A DNA stretch of 64,000 nt, from contig NZ_CP016769.1 in NCBI RefSeq assembly GCF_002287925.1, positions 682,001 to 746,000 of the forward strand, given 5' to 3'. Within the stretch, counting starts at the first letter, position 1. Every line of letters starts with the position of its first letter. Position numbers and translations under genes: made by a program. Shown one piece after another: positions 14,856 through 23,637 of this stretch. The notes below the pieces were generated by a model. The model saw only the letters and a program-made list of their open reading frames with translations, was not told the DNA's origin and did not search any database. The DNA is from Candidatus Planktophila lacus. GTDB taxonomy: Bacteria > Actinomycetota > Actinomycetes > Nanopelagicales > Nanopelagicaceae.

Positions 14856-15399
14856 TCCCGAACTCGAGCGTTCCATTGAGGCGATCCTGATGGTCGTAGA
14901 TGAGCCGGTTACCGAGCTAACTCTGGCTTCAGTTCTAGAACGTACCGTCGACGAAGTAGTCGAGGCGCTCGAACACCTAACTGGTTCATACGAGGGTCGT
15001 GGCTTCTCCCTGAAGGCGATCAACGGGGGATGGCGCTTCTATAGCCACCCAGAATGTTCGGCCGTGGTGGAGAAGTTTGTTCTCGATGGCCAGCAGAACC
15101 GCCTTACTCAGGCAGCGCTCGAAACCCTTGCTGTCATCGCCTACCGCCAGCCTGTATCTCGCGCCCGCGTCTCAGCCATTCGCGGTGTAAATGTTGAAGC
15201 GGTAATGAAGACCTTGGTGACCCGTGGGCTGGTCGAGGAGGCAGGGCTAGAGCCTGAGACTGGGGCGATCTTGTATAAGACCACAAGCTACTTCTTGGAA
15301 AGACTTGGACTTAACTCACTCGGTGATTTACCTGCACTGGCTCCTTATCTGCCGGATCTCGATCGCCTTGATGAGATCTTGGAATCACTCACCGACTAA
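14848..15399 (+). CDS. scpB: Segregation and condensation protein B
   Basis: 183 aa. Two winged-helix domains. The diagnostic blocks are LERSIEAILMVVDEPVT near the start, RLTQAALETLAVIAYRQPVS (~88-107) and SAIRGVNVEAVMKTLVTRGL (~111-130). It dimerises and binds the ScpA linker. The ATG at 14848 is preferred over an in-frame ATG at 14827 because GGTGGAG lies just upstream and the protein then begins like other ScpB proteins. It overlaps scpA by 8 bases. Confidence 0.95.
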   Translation: MSNPELERSIEAILMVVDEPVTELTLASVLERTVDEVVEALEHLTGSYEGRGFSLKAINGGWRFYSHPECSAVVEKFVLDGQQNRLTQAALETLAVIAYRQPVSRARVSAIRGVNVEAVMKTLVTRGLVEEAGLEPETGAILYKTTSYFLERLGLNSLGDLPALAPYLPDLDRLDEILESLTD

Positions 15400-15536
15400 G
15401 CTGCTTTTACGCTCAGGCTGGCCTTTGCTTTGACCCCTGTACCTGCTTTGGCGTAGACTCACGTCTCAACTTCCCCTTGATGGTCTAGCAGTTGAAGGCC
15501 ATCTTTCTGGGGGAGCGCCCCTAATGACTGTCGAGA

Positions 15537-16262
15537 ATGGATAGCCAAATGGCCGAAATGCGCCTGAATAAAATAATCGCCGACGCTGGAATCACGAGCC
15601 GTCGCGGAGCCGATGAGTTAATCATGGATGGTCGAGTAAGCGTGGACGGATTCATCTGTCGTGAGCTCGGAGCTAAGTTCGACCCACAAATGGTAAAAGT
15701 CATGGTTGATGGTGAGACAATTACAAGATCTCTGACTAAGTCTTATCTTGTACTTCATAAACCAAAAGGTGTTCTGTCTACGATGTTCGACCCGGAAGGT
15801 CGCCCCTCATTAGCCGACTTTATTGACCTCAGAAAAGAGCGCCTTTTCCACGTTGGACGCCTTGATAAGGACTCTGAAGGGTTAATCCTGCTTACCAATG
15901 ACGGGGATTTAACCTTTAGAGCTACCCACCCATCTTTTGGGCTGGAAAAGACTTACATTATTGAATTTGATGGAAAGCTCCCGGTTGGGACCGAGAAGAC
16001 CCTTTTGAAGGGGATCGAACTTGAGGATGGAATTGGCCGAGTTCTCTCATTTAAGCAGCTGAGCCCCCAATGGCTAGAAGTCACAATCCACGAAGGCAGA
16101 TACCACATCATCCGCCGGCTAATGGAGGCAGTCGATGTCACCGTCCTGCGATTGATCCGAACCAACTTCGGACCTATCTCCTTGGGAGATACCCCTGAAG
16201 GAAGATGGCGAGATCTAAATGCGGGCGAATTGGCAAACCTACAAAAGGCTTTAGATCTTTAA
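15537..16262 (+). CDS. rluB: rRNA pseudouridine synthase, RluB/RsuA family
   Basis: 241 aa. An N-terminal S4 domain (MRLNKIIADAGITSRRGADELI) precedes the synthase domain with the catalytic-Asp motif GRLDKDSEGLILLTNDG near 105 and the family's KTYIIEFDGKLP and HEGRYHIIRRLMEA segments. It probably modifies 23S rRNA. It follows scpB after 137 bases. That gap contains one GGGGGAG at 15509-15515 and no other gene that I can see; this heptamer is too far upstream of the codon chosen (15537) for a normal ribosome site unless the true start is an internal one. Confidence 0.92.
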   Translation: MDSQMAEMRLNKIIADAGITSRRGADELIMDGRVSVDGFICRELGAKFDPQMVKVMVDGETITRSLTKSYLVLHKPKGVLSTMFDPEGRPSLADFIDLRKERLFHVGRLDKDSEGLILLTNDGDLTFRATHPSFGLEKTYIIEFDGKLPVGTEKTLLKGIELEDGIGRVLSFKQLSPQWLEVTIHEGRYHIIRRLMEAVDVTVLRLIRTNFGPISLGDTPEGRWRDLNAGELANLQKALDL

Positions 16263-16265
16263 GGT

Positions 16266-16493
16266 TTTATCTATATTCTGCCTACAAAGATATAAAACCA
16301 TTTATCTATATTAATGCTCGAGTCCTCTTTTTTAACTATTTATCGATATTTTAATGCGGATTTGGGCGTATTCTAATCCCTTAATAACCATTTATCGATA
16401 TTGATGAAATCCGGTGGTGCAGCTAGCGCGAGGATCTTCCCGAAGAGCGCGAGAACGAATATCGTAAAAGCAGTTACTAGATATATCGATAAA
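16266..16493 (+). repeat. Iterated TTTATC(G/T)ATAT repeats
   Basis: This 281-base AT-rich gap between rluB and aroH carries four direct copies of TTTATCKATATT at 16266-16277, 16301-16312, 16339-16350 and 16391-16402, and an inverted copy at 16482-16493 followed by another ATATATATA tract. Copies 2-4 share further bases on both sides (ACCATTTATC... ...ATG). The first copy can also form a hairpin with 16289-16299 and may end rluB transcription. Spacing is irregular (35, 38, 52 and about 91 bases). It looks like a multi-site protein-binding region; the protein is unknown. Confidence 0.75.
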
Positions 16494-16531
16494 ACGCGAT
16501 ATATATAACGACCTGATGAACTTTCTGCGGG

Positions 16532-16537
16532 TACTAT
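16532..16537 (+). promoter_or_regulatory. -10 element for a likely leaderless aroH transcript
   Basis: TACTAT ends seven bases before the aroH ATG, and no Shine-Dalgarno sequence precedes the ATG. Transcription would start at or next to the start codon, a common arrangement in actinobacteria. No clear -35 was found. Confidence 0.5.
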
Positions 16538-16543
16538 TGGTCA

Positions 16544-16909
16544 ATGTCTACGGTTAGAGCGATACGCGGAGCGGTTCAGGCAGAGGCCAATACCGCCGAG
16601 GCGATAGACGCTGCCACCAAGGAACTCTTGACAGAGATGCTCAGCGCCAACACCCTTACCGCCGAAGACTTCATCTCGGTGATCTTCACGGTTAGCCCTG
16701 ACCTAAATGCAGCTTTTCCAGCAAGCACAGCTCGTGAGCTTGGATTTACCGATGTCCCGCTCATCTGTGCGGTCGAAATTGGGGTTCCAGGCTCGCTCGA
16801 GCGCACCATCCGCATAATGGCTCACGTTGAAAGTGGGCTAAAAAAGTCAGAAATCAACCATATCTACCTAGGCGGAGCAAAGGTTTTACGCCGAGATATA
16901 GCTCAGTAG
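16544..16909 (+). CDS. aroH: Chorismate mutase, AroH class
   Basis: 121 aa. It rearranges chorismate to prephenate. The trimeric AroH family is recognised from VRAIRGAVQAEANTAEAI at the start, the catalytic region ATPDL-like (TVSPDLNAAFPASTARELG, ~49-67), PLICAVEIGVPGSLERTIR and the end HIYLGGAKVLRRDI. Length matches Bacillus AroH (127). It is followed 12 bases later by tyrA, which uses its product. Confidence 0.93.
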   Translation: MSTVRAIRGAVQAEANTAEAIDAATKELLTEMLSANTLTAEDFISVIFTVSPDLNAAFPASTARELGFTDVPLICAVEIGVPGSLERTIRIMAHVESGLKKSEINHIYLGGAKVLRRDIAQ

Positions 16910-16921
16910 GGCGCTCTTCTG

Positions 16922-18004
16922 ATGGCAACTAACGAAGGTAAAGCCTTTTCCTCAATCCGGATTATCGGGTCCGGTCTAATCGGAACTTCGATCGGCTTGG
17001 CTCTAGCTGCCCGCGGAGTTCAAGTAGAGATGCTCGACCTGGATCAAAAGGCCCAGAAATTAGCCCAAGATCTGATCGCCTCAGAGATATCAGGAGCGCC
17101 AGAGGTAATCCTCTTCGCAATCCCTGCCAGCGCACTCGCTGAGACCTTCGAACGAGAATTTGCACTCAACCCAGGATCTAAATTTATAGATATTGCTAGC
17201 GTTAAAACTAAACCTCAAGTTGAAGTATCAAGAATCAGCGGTGGTTCATCGCGCTTCCTTGCCACCCACCCTATGGCTGGTCGTGAAATTGGGGGAGCAG
17301 CTAGTGCTCGCGCCGATTTATTCGAAGGTCGCACCTGGATCTACTGCCCTACCTATGCAGATGGAGCGCAGGTTGACTCAGATGTCCTGGAGACCGGTCT
17401 CTGGTTGATCAAGTCTTTAGGGGCTACGCCAATATCGATGTCTGCCTCCCGCCATGATTCTGCGGTGGCACTTGTTTCGCATCTGCCACAGATCGTCGCC
17501 TCTCTTTTGGCCGCCCAACTCAAGGGGGCTAAGAGCGAAGATTTAGATCTTGCAGGCGCTGGTCTTCGCGATACAACGCGGATCGCTGCCTCGGATCCAG
17601 AGCTATGGCAAGAAATCATCTCCAGCAACGCGCAAGAGATTTTGCCGCTATTAATAAATCTACAAAACGATCTTGGATCCCTCATTGAATCGCTCGATGA
17701 TCCTGCGAAAGTTGGTTCATTTATCGCAGCTGGTAACGAAGGTCGCTCAATGATCCCAGGCAAACATGGTGGAAAGGCTCGCGAATACACACAATTGCCA
17801 GTGGTTATTGAAGATAAACCAGGACAACTTGCAGCGTTATTTGATGAGTGCGCAAAAGCTTCGGTAAACGTTGAAGATTTAACAATCGAACACTCACCTG
17901 GTCAGTTCACGGGCTTAATAACTCTTGCTCTATCGGCTAGTGATGCTGCCATCTTGCAGAAACATCTCGAAGAGTCGGGATGGAACGTTCACGCTCCAAG
18001 ATAG
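16922..18004 (+). CDS. tyrA: Prephenate dehydrogenase
   Basis: 360 aa. It oxidises and decarboxylates prephenate to hydroxyphenylpyruvate for tyrosine. The Rossmann motif IRIIGSGLIGTSIGLALAARG lies at ~12-32, the catalytic region ATHPMAGREIGG near 117, and a C-terminal ACT domain (LPVVIEDKPGQLAALFDECA, from ~290) probably binds tyrosine for feedback control. It is co-transcribed with aroH. After it, 18008-18027 can form a weak 6-bp hairpin (AGTGGT / ATCACT) that is not a convincing terminator. Confidence 0.93.
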   Translation: MATNEGKAFSSIRIIGSGLIGTSIGLALAARGVQVEMLDLDQKAQKLAQDLIASEISGAPEVILFAIPASALAETFEREFALNPGSKFIDIASVKTKPQVEVSRISGGSSRFLATHPMAGREIGGAASARADLFEGRTWIYCPTYADGAQVDSDVLETGLWLIKSLGATPISMSASRHDSAVALVSHLPQIVASLLAAQLKGAKSEDLDLAGAGLRDTTRIAASDPELWQEIISSNAQEILPLLINLQNDLGSLIESLDDPAKVGSFIAAGNEGRSMIPGKHGGKAREYTQLPVVIEDKPGQLAALFDECAKASVNVEDLTIEHSPGQFTGLITLALSASDAAILQKHLEESGWNVHAPR

Positions 18005-18080
18005 ACTAGTGGTTAGTAACTATCACTATTAATTTTCAATGCAGTACACCGCGCAGGGCAATGATGGGATGTAAGTAGAA

Positions 18081-20033
18081 ATGATCGTTGTAGCCATCGA
18101 TGGACCAAGCGGTGCGGGAAAGTCCAGCACATCAAAACTTGTTGCACAACGAGCAGGGTGGAATTATTTAGATACTGGCGCTTTGTACCGTGCGGTCGCA
18201 TGGTTAGCGCTAAGAGAAAAGATTAGCTCTGCAGAAGATATTCTCGCTGCGCTTGACGATAACACAATTCACTTCATCGCAGATCCAAAAGACCCAAAGG
18301 TTTTTGTTGGTGATGTAGATGTGTCAACAGATATTAGAAGTGAGAAAGTCACTGAGAGAGTAAGTGCAATTAGCGCACTGCCAGAAATTCGCGCCGCACT
18401 TTTATCTTTGCAGCGCAGATTGATAAATAGCGCAGAGCGCGGAATCGTTGTTGAAGGCCGCGATATCGGAACCGTTGTTGCACCAGATGCACCGTTGAAG
18501 ATTTATCTACAAGCAGATATCGCCGCTCGCGCCGCAAGAAGGTCTAGCGAAATAGCCGCACCGGTTGCCAGCGTCTCGGAATCACTAAACCAACGCGATG
18601 AAATTGATTCGAATCGCGCGGTATCTCCTTTAGCTAAAGCATCTGACGCAGTTTTAATTGACTCTACAGAACTGGATTTAGAAGAAACGGTAGAACGCGT
18701 CTGGGAGTTATTGAAAGAACGTTCCCTGCTCGGTCTTCCAATCGTTGCGATCCTAGGACGGCCTAACGTTGGTAAATCAACTTTGATCAACCGTTTTATT
18801 GGACGTCGTGAAGCGATTGTTGAAGATACCCCTGGTGTTACACGCGATCGCGTTCAGTACGAATGCGAATGGGGCGGACGACGTTTCATAATTATGGATA
18901 CTGGCGGATGGGAATCAAAGCCCGATGGAATTTCGGTGCAAGTTAGCGCGTCTGCTGAACTTGCGATGCAAGAAGCAGACGTTCTTGCATTCGTAGTTGA
19001 TGCACATGTGGGCGCACTCGACGAAGATGACATTCTGGTTCAAGAACTTCGCAAAGTTAAGAAACCGATGGTTCTTATCGCAAACAAAGTAGATAGCGAT
19101 GTAGATGAGGCAGATGCACACGCGCTCTGGAACCTCGGTCTTGGTGAACCTCGATTTGTATCTGCACTTCATGGTCGTGGTAGTGGAGATCTGCTTGATT
19201 ACATCGTGCGCGAGATGCCCGAAGTTGGCGGCGCGCAAACTCAGGATGGCTATCGCAAAATCGCTCTGATTGGTCGACCAAATGTTGGTAAATCAAGTTT
19301 GTTAAATGCGCTTGCGGGAGAAAATCGTTCGATCGTTGATGATGTCGCCGGAACAACTCGTGATCCAGTAGATGAGTTAATTGAATTCGGGGGATCGATC
19401 TGGCGCTTTATCGATACTGCAGGTTTGCGCAAGCGCGCTAACCAAGCCAGCGGCACTGACTATTACGCAACGCTTCGCACCCAGAGCGCTCTAGAACGAT
19501 GTGAATGTGCGGTAGTTGTTCTAGATGCTTCGCTGCCGATTTCTGAGCAGGATCTACGCGTCATCACCATGGTTGAAGAAGCCGGCAAAGCGATGGTGAT
19601 CGTGATGAATAAGTGGGATCTCGTCGATGAAGATCGTCGCGATCAATTAGATAAAGAGATCGATCGCCACCTTGATCAAGTCGAATGGGCACAGCGAGTA
19701 AATGTTGCCGCCAAGACCGGTTGGCACCGTGATCGTTTAGCTCCAGCTCTTCGCACCGCGATCGATAGTTGGGAACGTCGCGTTCCAACCGCAAAACTCA
19801 ACTCATTCTTAGGCGCCCTCATCGGTGCGACTCCGCCGCCAGTTCGCGGTGGAAAGCAACCAAAGATTTACTACGCAACCCAAGCGGGTATCGCGCCACC
19901 GAAGTTCGTTATCTTCTCCAGCGGATGGATCGAGCCTTCTTATCGCCGCTTTATCGAGCGTCGCCTGCGTGAAGAGTTCGGCTTCCCAGGCACGCCAGTG
20001 ATGGTCGCGATTCGAGTAAAAGAGCGCGATTAA
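18081..20033 (+). CDS. cmk-der: Cytidylate kinase-GTPase Der fusion
   Basis: 650 aa, two proteins in one frame. Residues 1-~215 are cytidylate kinase (P-loop [36 protein letters not shown]). From ~222 follows the ribosome-assembly GTPase Der, with two G domains: [19 protein letters not shown] with NKVD, and [19 protein letters not shown] with DTAGLRKR and NKWD. A C-terminal KH-like domain ends [16 protein letters not shown]. Cmk and der are adjacent genes in mycobacteria; fused forms occur in some actinobacteria such as Bifidobacterium. The ATG is preceded by weak signals only. Its stop overlaps the next start. Confidence 0.95.
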   Translation: MIVVAIDGPSGAGKSSTSKLVAQRAGWNYLDTGALYRAVAWLALREKISSAEDILAALDDNTIHFIADPKDPKVFVGDVDVSTDIRSEKVTERVSAISALPEIRAALLSLQRRLINSAERGIVVEGRDIGTVVAPDAPLKIYLQADIAARAARRSSEIAAPVASVSESLNQRDEIDSNRAVSPLAKASDAVLIDSTELDLEETVERVWELLKERSLLGLPIVAILGRPNVGKSTLINRFIGRREAIVEDTPGVTRDRVQYECEWGGRRFIIMDTGGWESKPDGISVQVSASAELAMQEADVLAFVVDAHVGALDEDDILVQELRKVKKPMVLIANKVDSDVDEADAHALWNLGLGEPRFVSALHGRGSGDLLDYIVREMPEVGGAQTQDGYRKIALIGRPNVGKSSLLNALAGENRSIVDDVAGTTRDPVDELIEFGGSIWRFIDTAGLRKRANQASGTDYYATLRTQSALERCECAVVVLDASLPISEQDLRVITMVEEAGKAMVIVMNKWDLVDEDRRDQLDKEIDRHLDQVEWAQRVNVAAKTGWHRDRLAPALRTAIDSWERRVPTAKLNSFLGALIGATPPPVRGGKQPKIYYATQAGIAPPKFVIFSSGWIEPSYRRFIERRLREEFGFPGTPVMVAIRVKERD

Positions 20034-20605
20034 TGACGATTATGAAGAAGCTTTCCCTAGTCACCGTTCCGAATGCGCTCACCTTTCTACGCGCCCTCGG
20101 GATTCCGCTCTTTATCTACCTTGCTATCTCACTTGAGGCAGATGGTTGGGCGATTCTGACCCTGGCTATCGGGGGAGCAACCGACTACTTCGACGGCAAG
20201 ATCGCCCGTGCTTGGGGCCAGGAATCCCGTTTCGGAGAATTAGCAGATCCCGCAATTGATCGTTTATATATCGTTGCAACTCTCATCGTTCTCTACCTGC
20301 GCGATGCGATTCCGTTGTGGGTGATCGTTGTTCTAGTTGTACGTGACTTGGTCCTGGCGGTTGCAACTTTGGCGCTGACTGCAAAGTCTCTACCTCCGCT
20401 TAAGGTCACTTACCTCGGAAAAGCGGCAACCTTTAACCTGCTCTATGCATTTCCATTTCTCTTACTCGCGCTAAATCCAAATTGGTATGGAACTCTCGCC
20501 TACATCTTCGGTTGGAGCTTTGCGATCTGGGGGATTGTTCTCTACCTCTTTACGGGCGTTACTTATCTCGGCTCTGCGGTTACATCTCTTCGTAAATCGC
20601 GATAG
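20033..20605 (+). CDS. CDP-alcohol phosphatidyltransferase family protein
   Basis: 190 aa integral membrane protein. The catalytic motif D-G-x2-A-R-x8-G-x3-D-x3-D is intact (DYFDGKIAR ... GQESRFGELADPAIDR, ~50-75), and about five or six hydrophobic helices follow. Such enzymes transfer a phosphatidyl group from CDP-diacylglycerol, most often to glycerol-3-phosphate (PgsA). A pgsA2 gene lies near gcvH-garA in M. tuberculosis (Rv1822), so this is likely the same locus. The exact acceptor cannot be read from sequence. Confidence 0.88.
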   Translation: MTIMKKLSLVTVPNALTFLRALGIPLFIYLAISLEADGWAILTLAIGGATDYFDGKIARAWGQESRFGELADPAIDRLYIVATLIVLYLRDAIPLWVIVVLVVRDLVLAVATLALTAKSLPPLKVTYLGKAATFNLLYAFPFLLLALNPNWYGTLAYIFGWSFAIWGIVLYLFTGVTYLGSAVTSLRKSR

Positions 20606-20634
20606 TTTTCTCCCATCAATCAGGGGGAGTTCTA

Positions 20635-21009
20635 GTGTCATCTATTCCAGATAACTTGCAATACACAAAAGAGCACGAATGGGTTCTGGCTACCGGAAAT
20701 ACATTCCGTATGGGAATTACTGATTACGCTCAAGGTGCGCTCGGTGACATCGTCTATGTGCAGCTGCCGAAGGTTGGCGAAAGCGTTGTTGCGGATAAAG
20801 TTTGCGGTGAAGTTGAATCTACTAAGAGCGTCTCTGAAATCTTCGCTCCCGTTTCAGGAAAGATCGTTGCGATCAACGAAGCGCTCAATACCGCGCCAGA
20901 GACGATCAACTCAGATCCTTACGGTGCAGGTTGGTTGGCCGAGATTGAAGTAGCGGCCCTTCCGGCCGGCTTACTCTCTGCCGATGATTATCGTCAAATC
21001 ACCGCATAG
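20635..21009 (+). CDS. gcvH: Glycine cleavage system H protein
   Basis: 124 aa. It carries the lipoyl-bound methylamine between the P, T and L proteins. The lipoyl-lysine motif is CGEVESTKSVSEIFAPVSG (~60-78), framed by EHEWV and GITDYAQGALGDIVYVQLP at the N terminus and the C-terminal ESINSDPYGAGWL-like ETINSDPYGAGWLAEI. It begins at GTG with GGGGGAG five bases upstream. The P protein is at 23638; T and L proteins are not in the window. Confidence 0.96.
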   Translation: MSSIPDNLQYTKEHEWVLATGNTFRMGITDYAQGALGDIVYVQLPKVGESVVADKVCGEVESTKSVSEIFAPVSGKIVAINEALNTAPETINSDPYGAGWLAEIEVAALPAGLLSADDYRQITA

Positions 21010-21039
21010 AAATCGGGAATTTTTCGTACTTTTTACCGC

Positions 21040-21068
21040 TTGATTTCTTTCTTTTCTCACCCTAAGGT
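21040..21068 (+). promoter_or_regulatory. Promoter upstream of garA
   Basis: TTGATT (21040-21045) and TAAGGT (21063-21068) are separated by 17 bases, a good vegetative-sigma-type promoter. A transcript would begin about 21075 and leave a ~45-base leader before the garA ATG. Confidence 0.55.
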
Positions 21069-21121
21069 CAGCCTCAGGTTGAAGTTGAACCTCAAGGAAA
21101 GCCAAGTGAAGGGGGAGCGAT

Positions 21122-21583
21122 ATGAATAAACCAGATAGCAACGGCGAACTCACCAGTACCCTCCACCTCGGACTCCGCTCGGTCGTAGATGGTTCCCCGG
21201 AGAGCGCTCTCAACGCCCTTCTCTCATCTGCCAGCGATGCAGACCGCTTAGCAATTACAGCAATCATCGAAGGTCCAGCAGACCGAGCGATGGTCGTCAT
21301 CCATCGCGGTCCGTCAAAGGGCGCGAGATTTCTAATCGATAGCGGTGAAGTTGCAATTGGTCGGTCAGTTGATTCACCGATCTTCTTAGACGATGTAACG
21401 GTCTCAAGAAGGCATGCGGTTATTGTTAAAGATGAACAGAAATTCAGCATCAAAGATCAAGGAAGCCTCAACGGAACATATCTAAACAATCAGTCAGTTC
21501 TTAACTCACTCTTAACTACAGGTGATGAGATTCAGATCGGTAAATTTCATATGCTCTTCGTAGCGCCAAAGAAAAGTAAGTAA
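21122..21583 (+). CDS. garA: FHA-domain metabolic regulator GarA/OdhI
   Basis: 153 aa. An N-terminal tail with a Thr-containing motif (LTSTLHL) precedes an FHA domain at ~65-150: SRFLID-like ARFLIDSGEVAIGRS, then DVTVSRRHAVI and DQGSLNGTYLNN, the phosphothreonine-binding signature. In mycobacteria and corynebacteria the tail is phosphorylated by PknB/PknG and the protein inhibits 2-oxoglutarate dehydrogenase and glutamate dehydrogenase. The usual ETTS motif is altered here to LTST, so the kinase site is probably the Thr pair around residue 10-12. GGGGGAG four bases upstream sets the start. Confidence 0.93.
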   Translation: MNKPDSNGELTSTLHLGLRSVVDGSPESALNALLSSASDADRLAITAIIEGPADRAMVVIHRGPSKGARFLIDSGEVAIGRSVDSPIFLDDVTVSRRHAVIVKDEQKFSIKDQGSLNGTYLNNQSVLNSLLTTGDEIQIGKFHMLFVAPKKSK

Positions 21584-21643
21584 TTAGTAAAAAACAGATT
21601 TAAGAATTTATCAACCGCTTAACTAGCAGTAGGGGAGATTAAC

Positions 21644-22363
21644 GTGAGCGTTCCAGCACGCGCGTATTTGAGTATCGGGGAAGTCCTTACAAAGCTCCGT
21701 GGAGATTTTCCGGATATAACGATCTCTAAGATCCGTTTCCTTGAATCAGAAGGGTTGATTGAACCCCAGAGAACGCCTTCGGGATACCGCAAATTCACCG
21801 CCGCTGACCTTGATCGCTTGCGTTACGTACTCCTGTTACAGCGCGATCAGTACCTACCGCTACGCGTTATAAAAGAGAATTTAGAAGCCCTTGACCGTGG
21901 ACTAGATCCTGCTCCTGCTGGAGGAGTTGCATCCCCTCGTCCAACTCTTACAACCGTTGATAACTCAGCATCACCTGAATCATTCGGTGCATCTTCTGAC
22001 CTACGTCTTTCTCGTGAAGAGTTGCTTAAGGCAAGCGGCCTAGTTGATGATCAATTAGTAGAACTCGAGTCATACGGATTCATCGCGCTACGCGGTCGTC
22101 ATTACGATGCTGACGCACTATCTGTTGCCAAGGCGGTAGCTGAGATGGCTGGTTTCGGTATCGAAGCGCGCCACCTGCGTTCATTCAAATCTGCCGCAGA
22201 TCGCGAGATCGGTTTAATCGAACAAGTGATCACTCCGATTAACCGCCAAAAGTCTTCGGACTCAAAGGCGCGCGCTGAAGAAGTTCAGAAGCAGATCGCC
22301 TCACTTTCAATTCGTTTACATGCCGGGCTAGTTCGCGCCGGTCTTAATCGCCCTCGCCAGTAA
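21644..22363 (+). CDS. MerR-family transcription regulator (Rv1828-like)
   Basis: 239 aa. An N-terminal winged helix-turn-helix (YLSIGEVLTKLRGDFPDITISKIRFLESEGLI ... GYRKFTAADLDRLRYVLLLQ) is MerR type. The C-terminal half (~120-230) has a second helical domain with the LSREELLKASGLVDDQLVELE segment found in the mycobacterial Rv1828 group. No cysteine cluster for a metal is seen. It starts at GTG with AGGGGAG upstream. It follows garA after 60 bases, in the order gcvH-garA-merR-DUF151-merR found in mycobacteria (Rv1826-Rv1830). Confidence 0.9.
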   Translation: MSVPARAYLSIGEVLTKLRGDFPDITISKIRFLESEGLIEPQRTPSGYRKFTAADLDRLRYVLLLQRDQYLPLRVIKENLEALDRGLDPAPAGGVASPRPTLTTVDNSASPESFGASSDLRLSREELLKASGLVDDQLVELESYGFIALRGRHYDADALSVAKAVAEMAGFGIEARHLRSFKSAADREIGLIEQVITPINRQKSSDSKARAEEVQKQIASLSIRLHAGLVRAGLNRPRQ

Positions 22364-22389
22364 TTGTTCGGGGCAGGTAAGGCGAACTC

Positions 22390-22923
22390 ATGTTGGTAAA
22401 TATGGAGGTTGTTGGCGTTCGCATTGAGATGCCCTCTAATCAACCGATCGTTTTATTGAAAGAGATCGAAGGTTCACGTTTCCTGCCGATCTGGGTCGGA
22501 GCTGTTGAAGCAACTGCGATCGCTTTTGCTCAACAAGGAATGGCGGCACAACGCCCGCTGACCCACGATCTGATCGCCAACCTTCTAGAAGTCGCAGATC
22601 TAACGATGACCGCAGTTCACATCACCGAATTAAAGGATGGGATCTTCTACGCCGAGATTCAGATCCGCGATAGCCAGTCCGCACTTCTGAAGGTTTCAGC
22701 TAGACCGTCGGATGCGATCGCGATCGCACTTCGTACCAAGAGCAATATCGTGGCCGACTCTGACCTTCTGGATCTGGTCGGCATTGATATCCCAGAACGC
22801 CTCTTGGAAGTCGAGGGCGTGGAAGATATAACTGGAGCCAAGGAAGGTGCGGCGACCGACCTTGATCTCGAGCGATTCCGTGAATTCCTCGACCAGATCA
22901 ACCCGGAGGACTTTGCAGGGTAG
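22390..22923 (+). CDS. DUF151 / bifunctional nuclease family protein
   Basis: 177 aa. The family pattern is clear: ILMEGEGRRLPIWVG-like GSRFLPIWVGAVEATAIA near 34, RPLTHDLIANLLE near 60, DGIFYAEIQIRD near 88 and the SARPSDAIAIALR motif near 105. Members bind nucleic acid and a plant member has nuclease activity; the role in actinobacteria (Rv1829) is unknown. It sits between two MerR regulators, 27 bases after the first. Confidence 0.9.
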   Translation: MLVNMEVVGVRIEMPSNQPIVLLKEIEGSRFLPIWVGAVEATAIAFAQQGMAAQRPLTHDLIANLLEVADLTMTAVHITELKDGIFYAEIQIRDSQSALLKVSARPSDAIAIALRTKSNIVADSDLLDLVGIDIPERLLEVEGVEDITGAKEGAATDLDLERFREFLDQINPEDFAG

Positions 22924-23051
22924 GGGTCAGAAGTCTCACCCTCTACTTGAGGTTTGCCTCGTGTCGGTCGTTGTTTACAGCTCTCTTCGCTCGTAGCCTT
23001 AGCCCAGAAGAGAAACCCATCCAAGCTTCCCCGAGCAGAATCGAGAACGAC

Positions 23052-23573
23052 GTGACCTCCCCAGTTACGCACGATGGCCAGAATGAAATCGGATACCGCG
23101 GTGCAACAGCATGTTCAGCCGCTGGAATTTCGTATCGCCAATTAGATTATTGGGCACGTACCGGTTTGCTTGAACCAAGTGTTCGCACTGCAAGTGGTTC
23201 TGGAACAGCGCGACTCTACGGTTTCCGCGACATTCTCGTTTTAAAGATCGTTAAGCGTTTATTGGATGCAGGAGTATCTCTACAAAATATTCGAACTGCC
23301 GTAAATCATTTGCGCAGTCGCGGAGTTACAGAGTTAGAAAGCATTACCTTGATGAGCGATGGCGCATCGATCTATGAATGCGCTAGTCCAGATGAAATCA
23401 TCGACTTGCTGCAAGGCGGTCAAGGCGTTTTCGGTATCGCAGTGGGTAAGGTTTGGCATGAGGTTGAGGGTTCATTGGCATCGCTGCAAGGCGAGTTCAA
23501 TGGCGAGATCGTTACAGCAGGTGGTGAAAGTAACGACGAGCTCTCATTACGTCGAAAGGCGAAAGGCGCCTAA
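23052..23573 (+). CDS. MerR-family transcription regulator (Rv1830-like)
   Basis: 173 aa from the GTG chosen. The helix-turn-helix is IGYRGATACSAAGISYRQLDYWARTGLLEPSVR, followed by SGTARLYGFRDILVLKIVKRLLDAGVSLQNIRTAV, a classic MerR recognition wing and dimerisation start. The C-terminal region (~90-173) is a short, otherwise unrecognised effector part. The reading frame is open from 22947 but that extension is compositionally different, and a GTG at 23052 begins the protein just before the conserved domain as in relatives. It stands 64 bases before gcvP. Confidence 0.88.
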   Translation: MTSPVTHDGQNEIGYRGATACSAAGISYRQLDYWARTGLLEPSVRTASGSGTARLYGFRDILVLKIVKRLLDAGVSLQNIRTAVNHLRSRGVTELESITLMSDGASIYECASPDEIIDLLQGGQGVFGIAVGKVWHEVEGSLASLQGEFNGEIVTAGGESNDELSLRRKAKGA

Positions 23574-23637
23574 AAGACATATTCTTCCCCAATATGTTCC
23601 CATCTAGATAGTTGGAAACTTAATCGGGGGAGTTGCT

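Noticed and set aside
18008-18027. Hairpin after tyrA as a terminator.
   Set aside because: Only six weak base pairs (one G-U) and no clean T-run.
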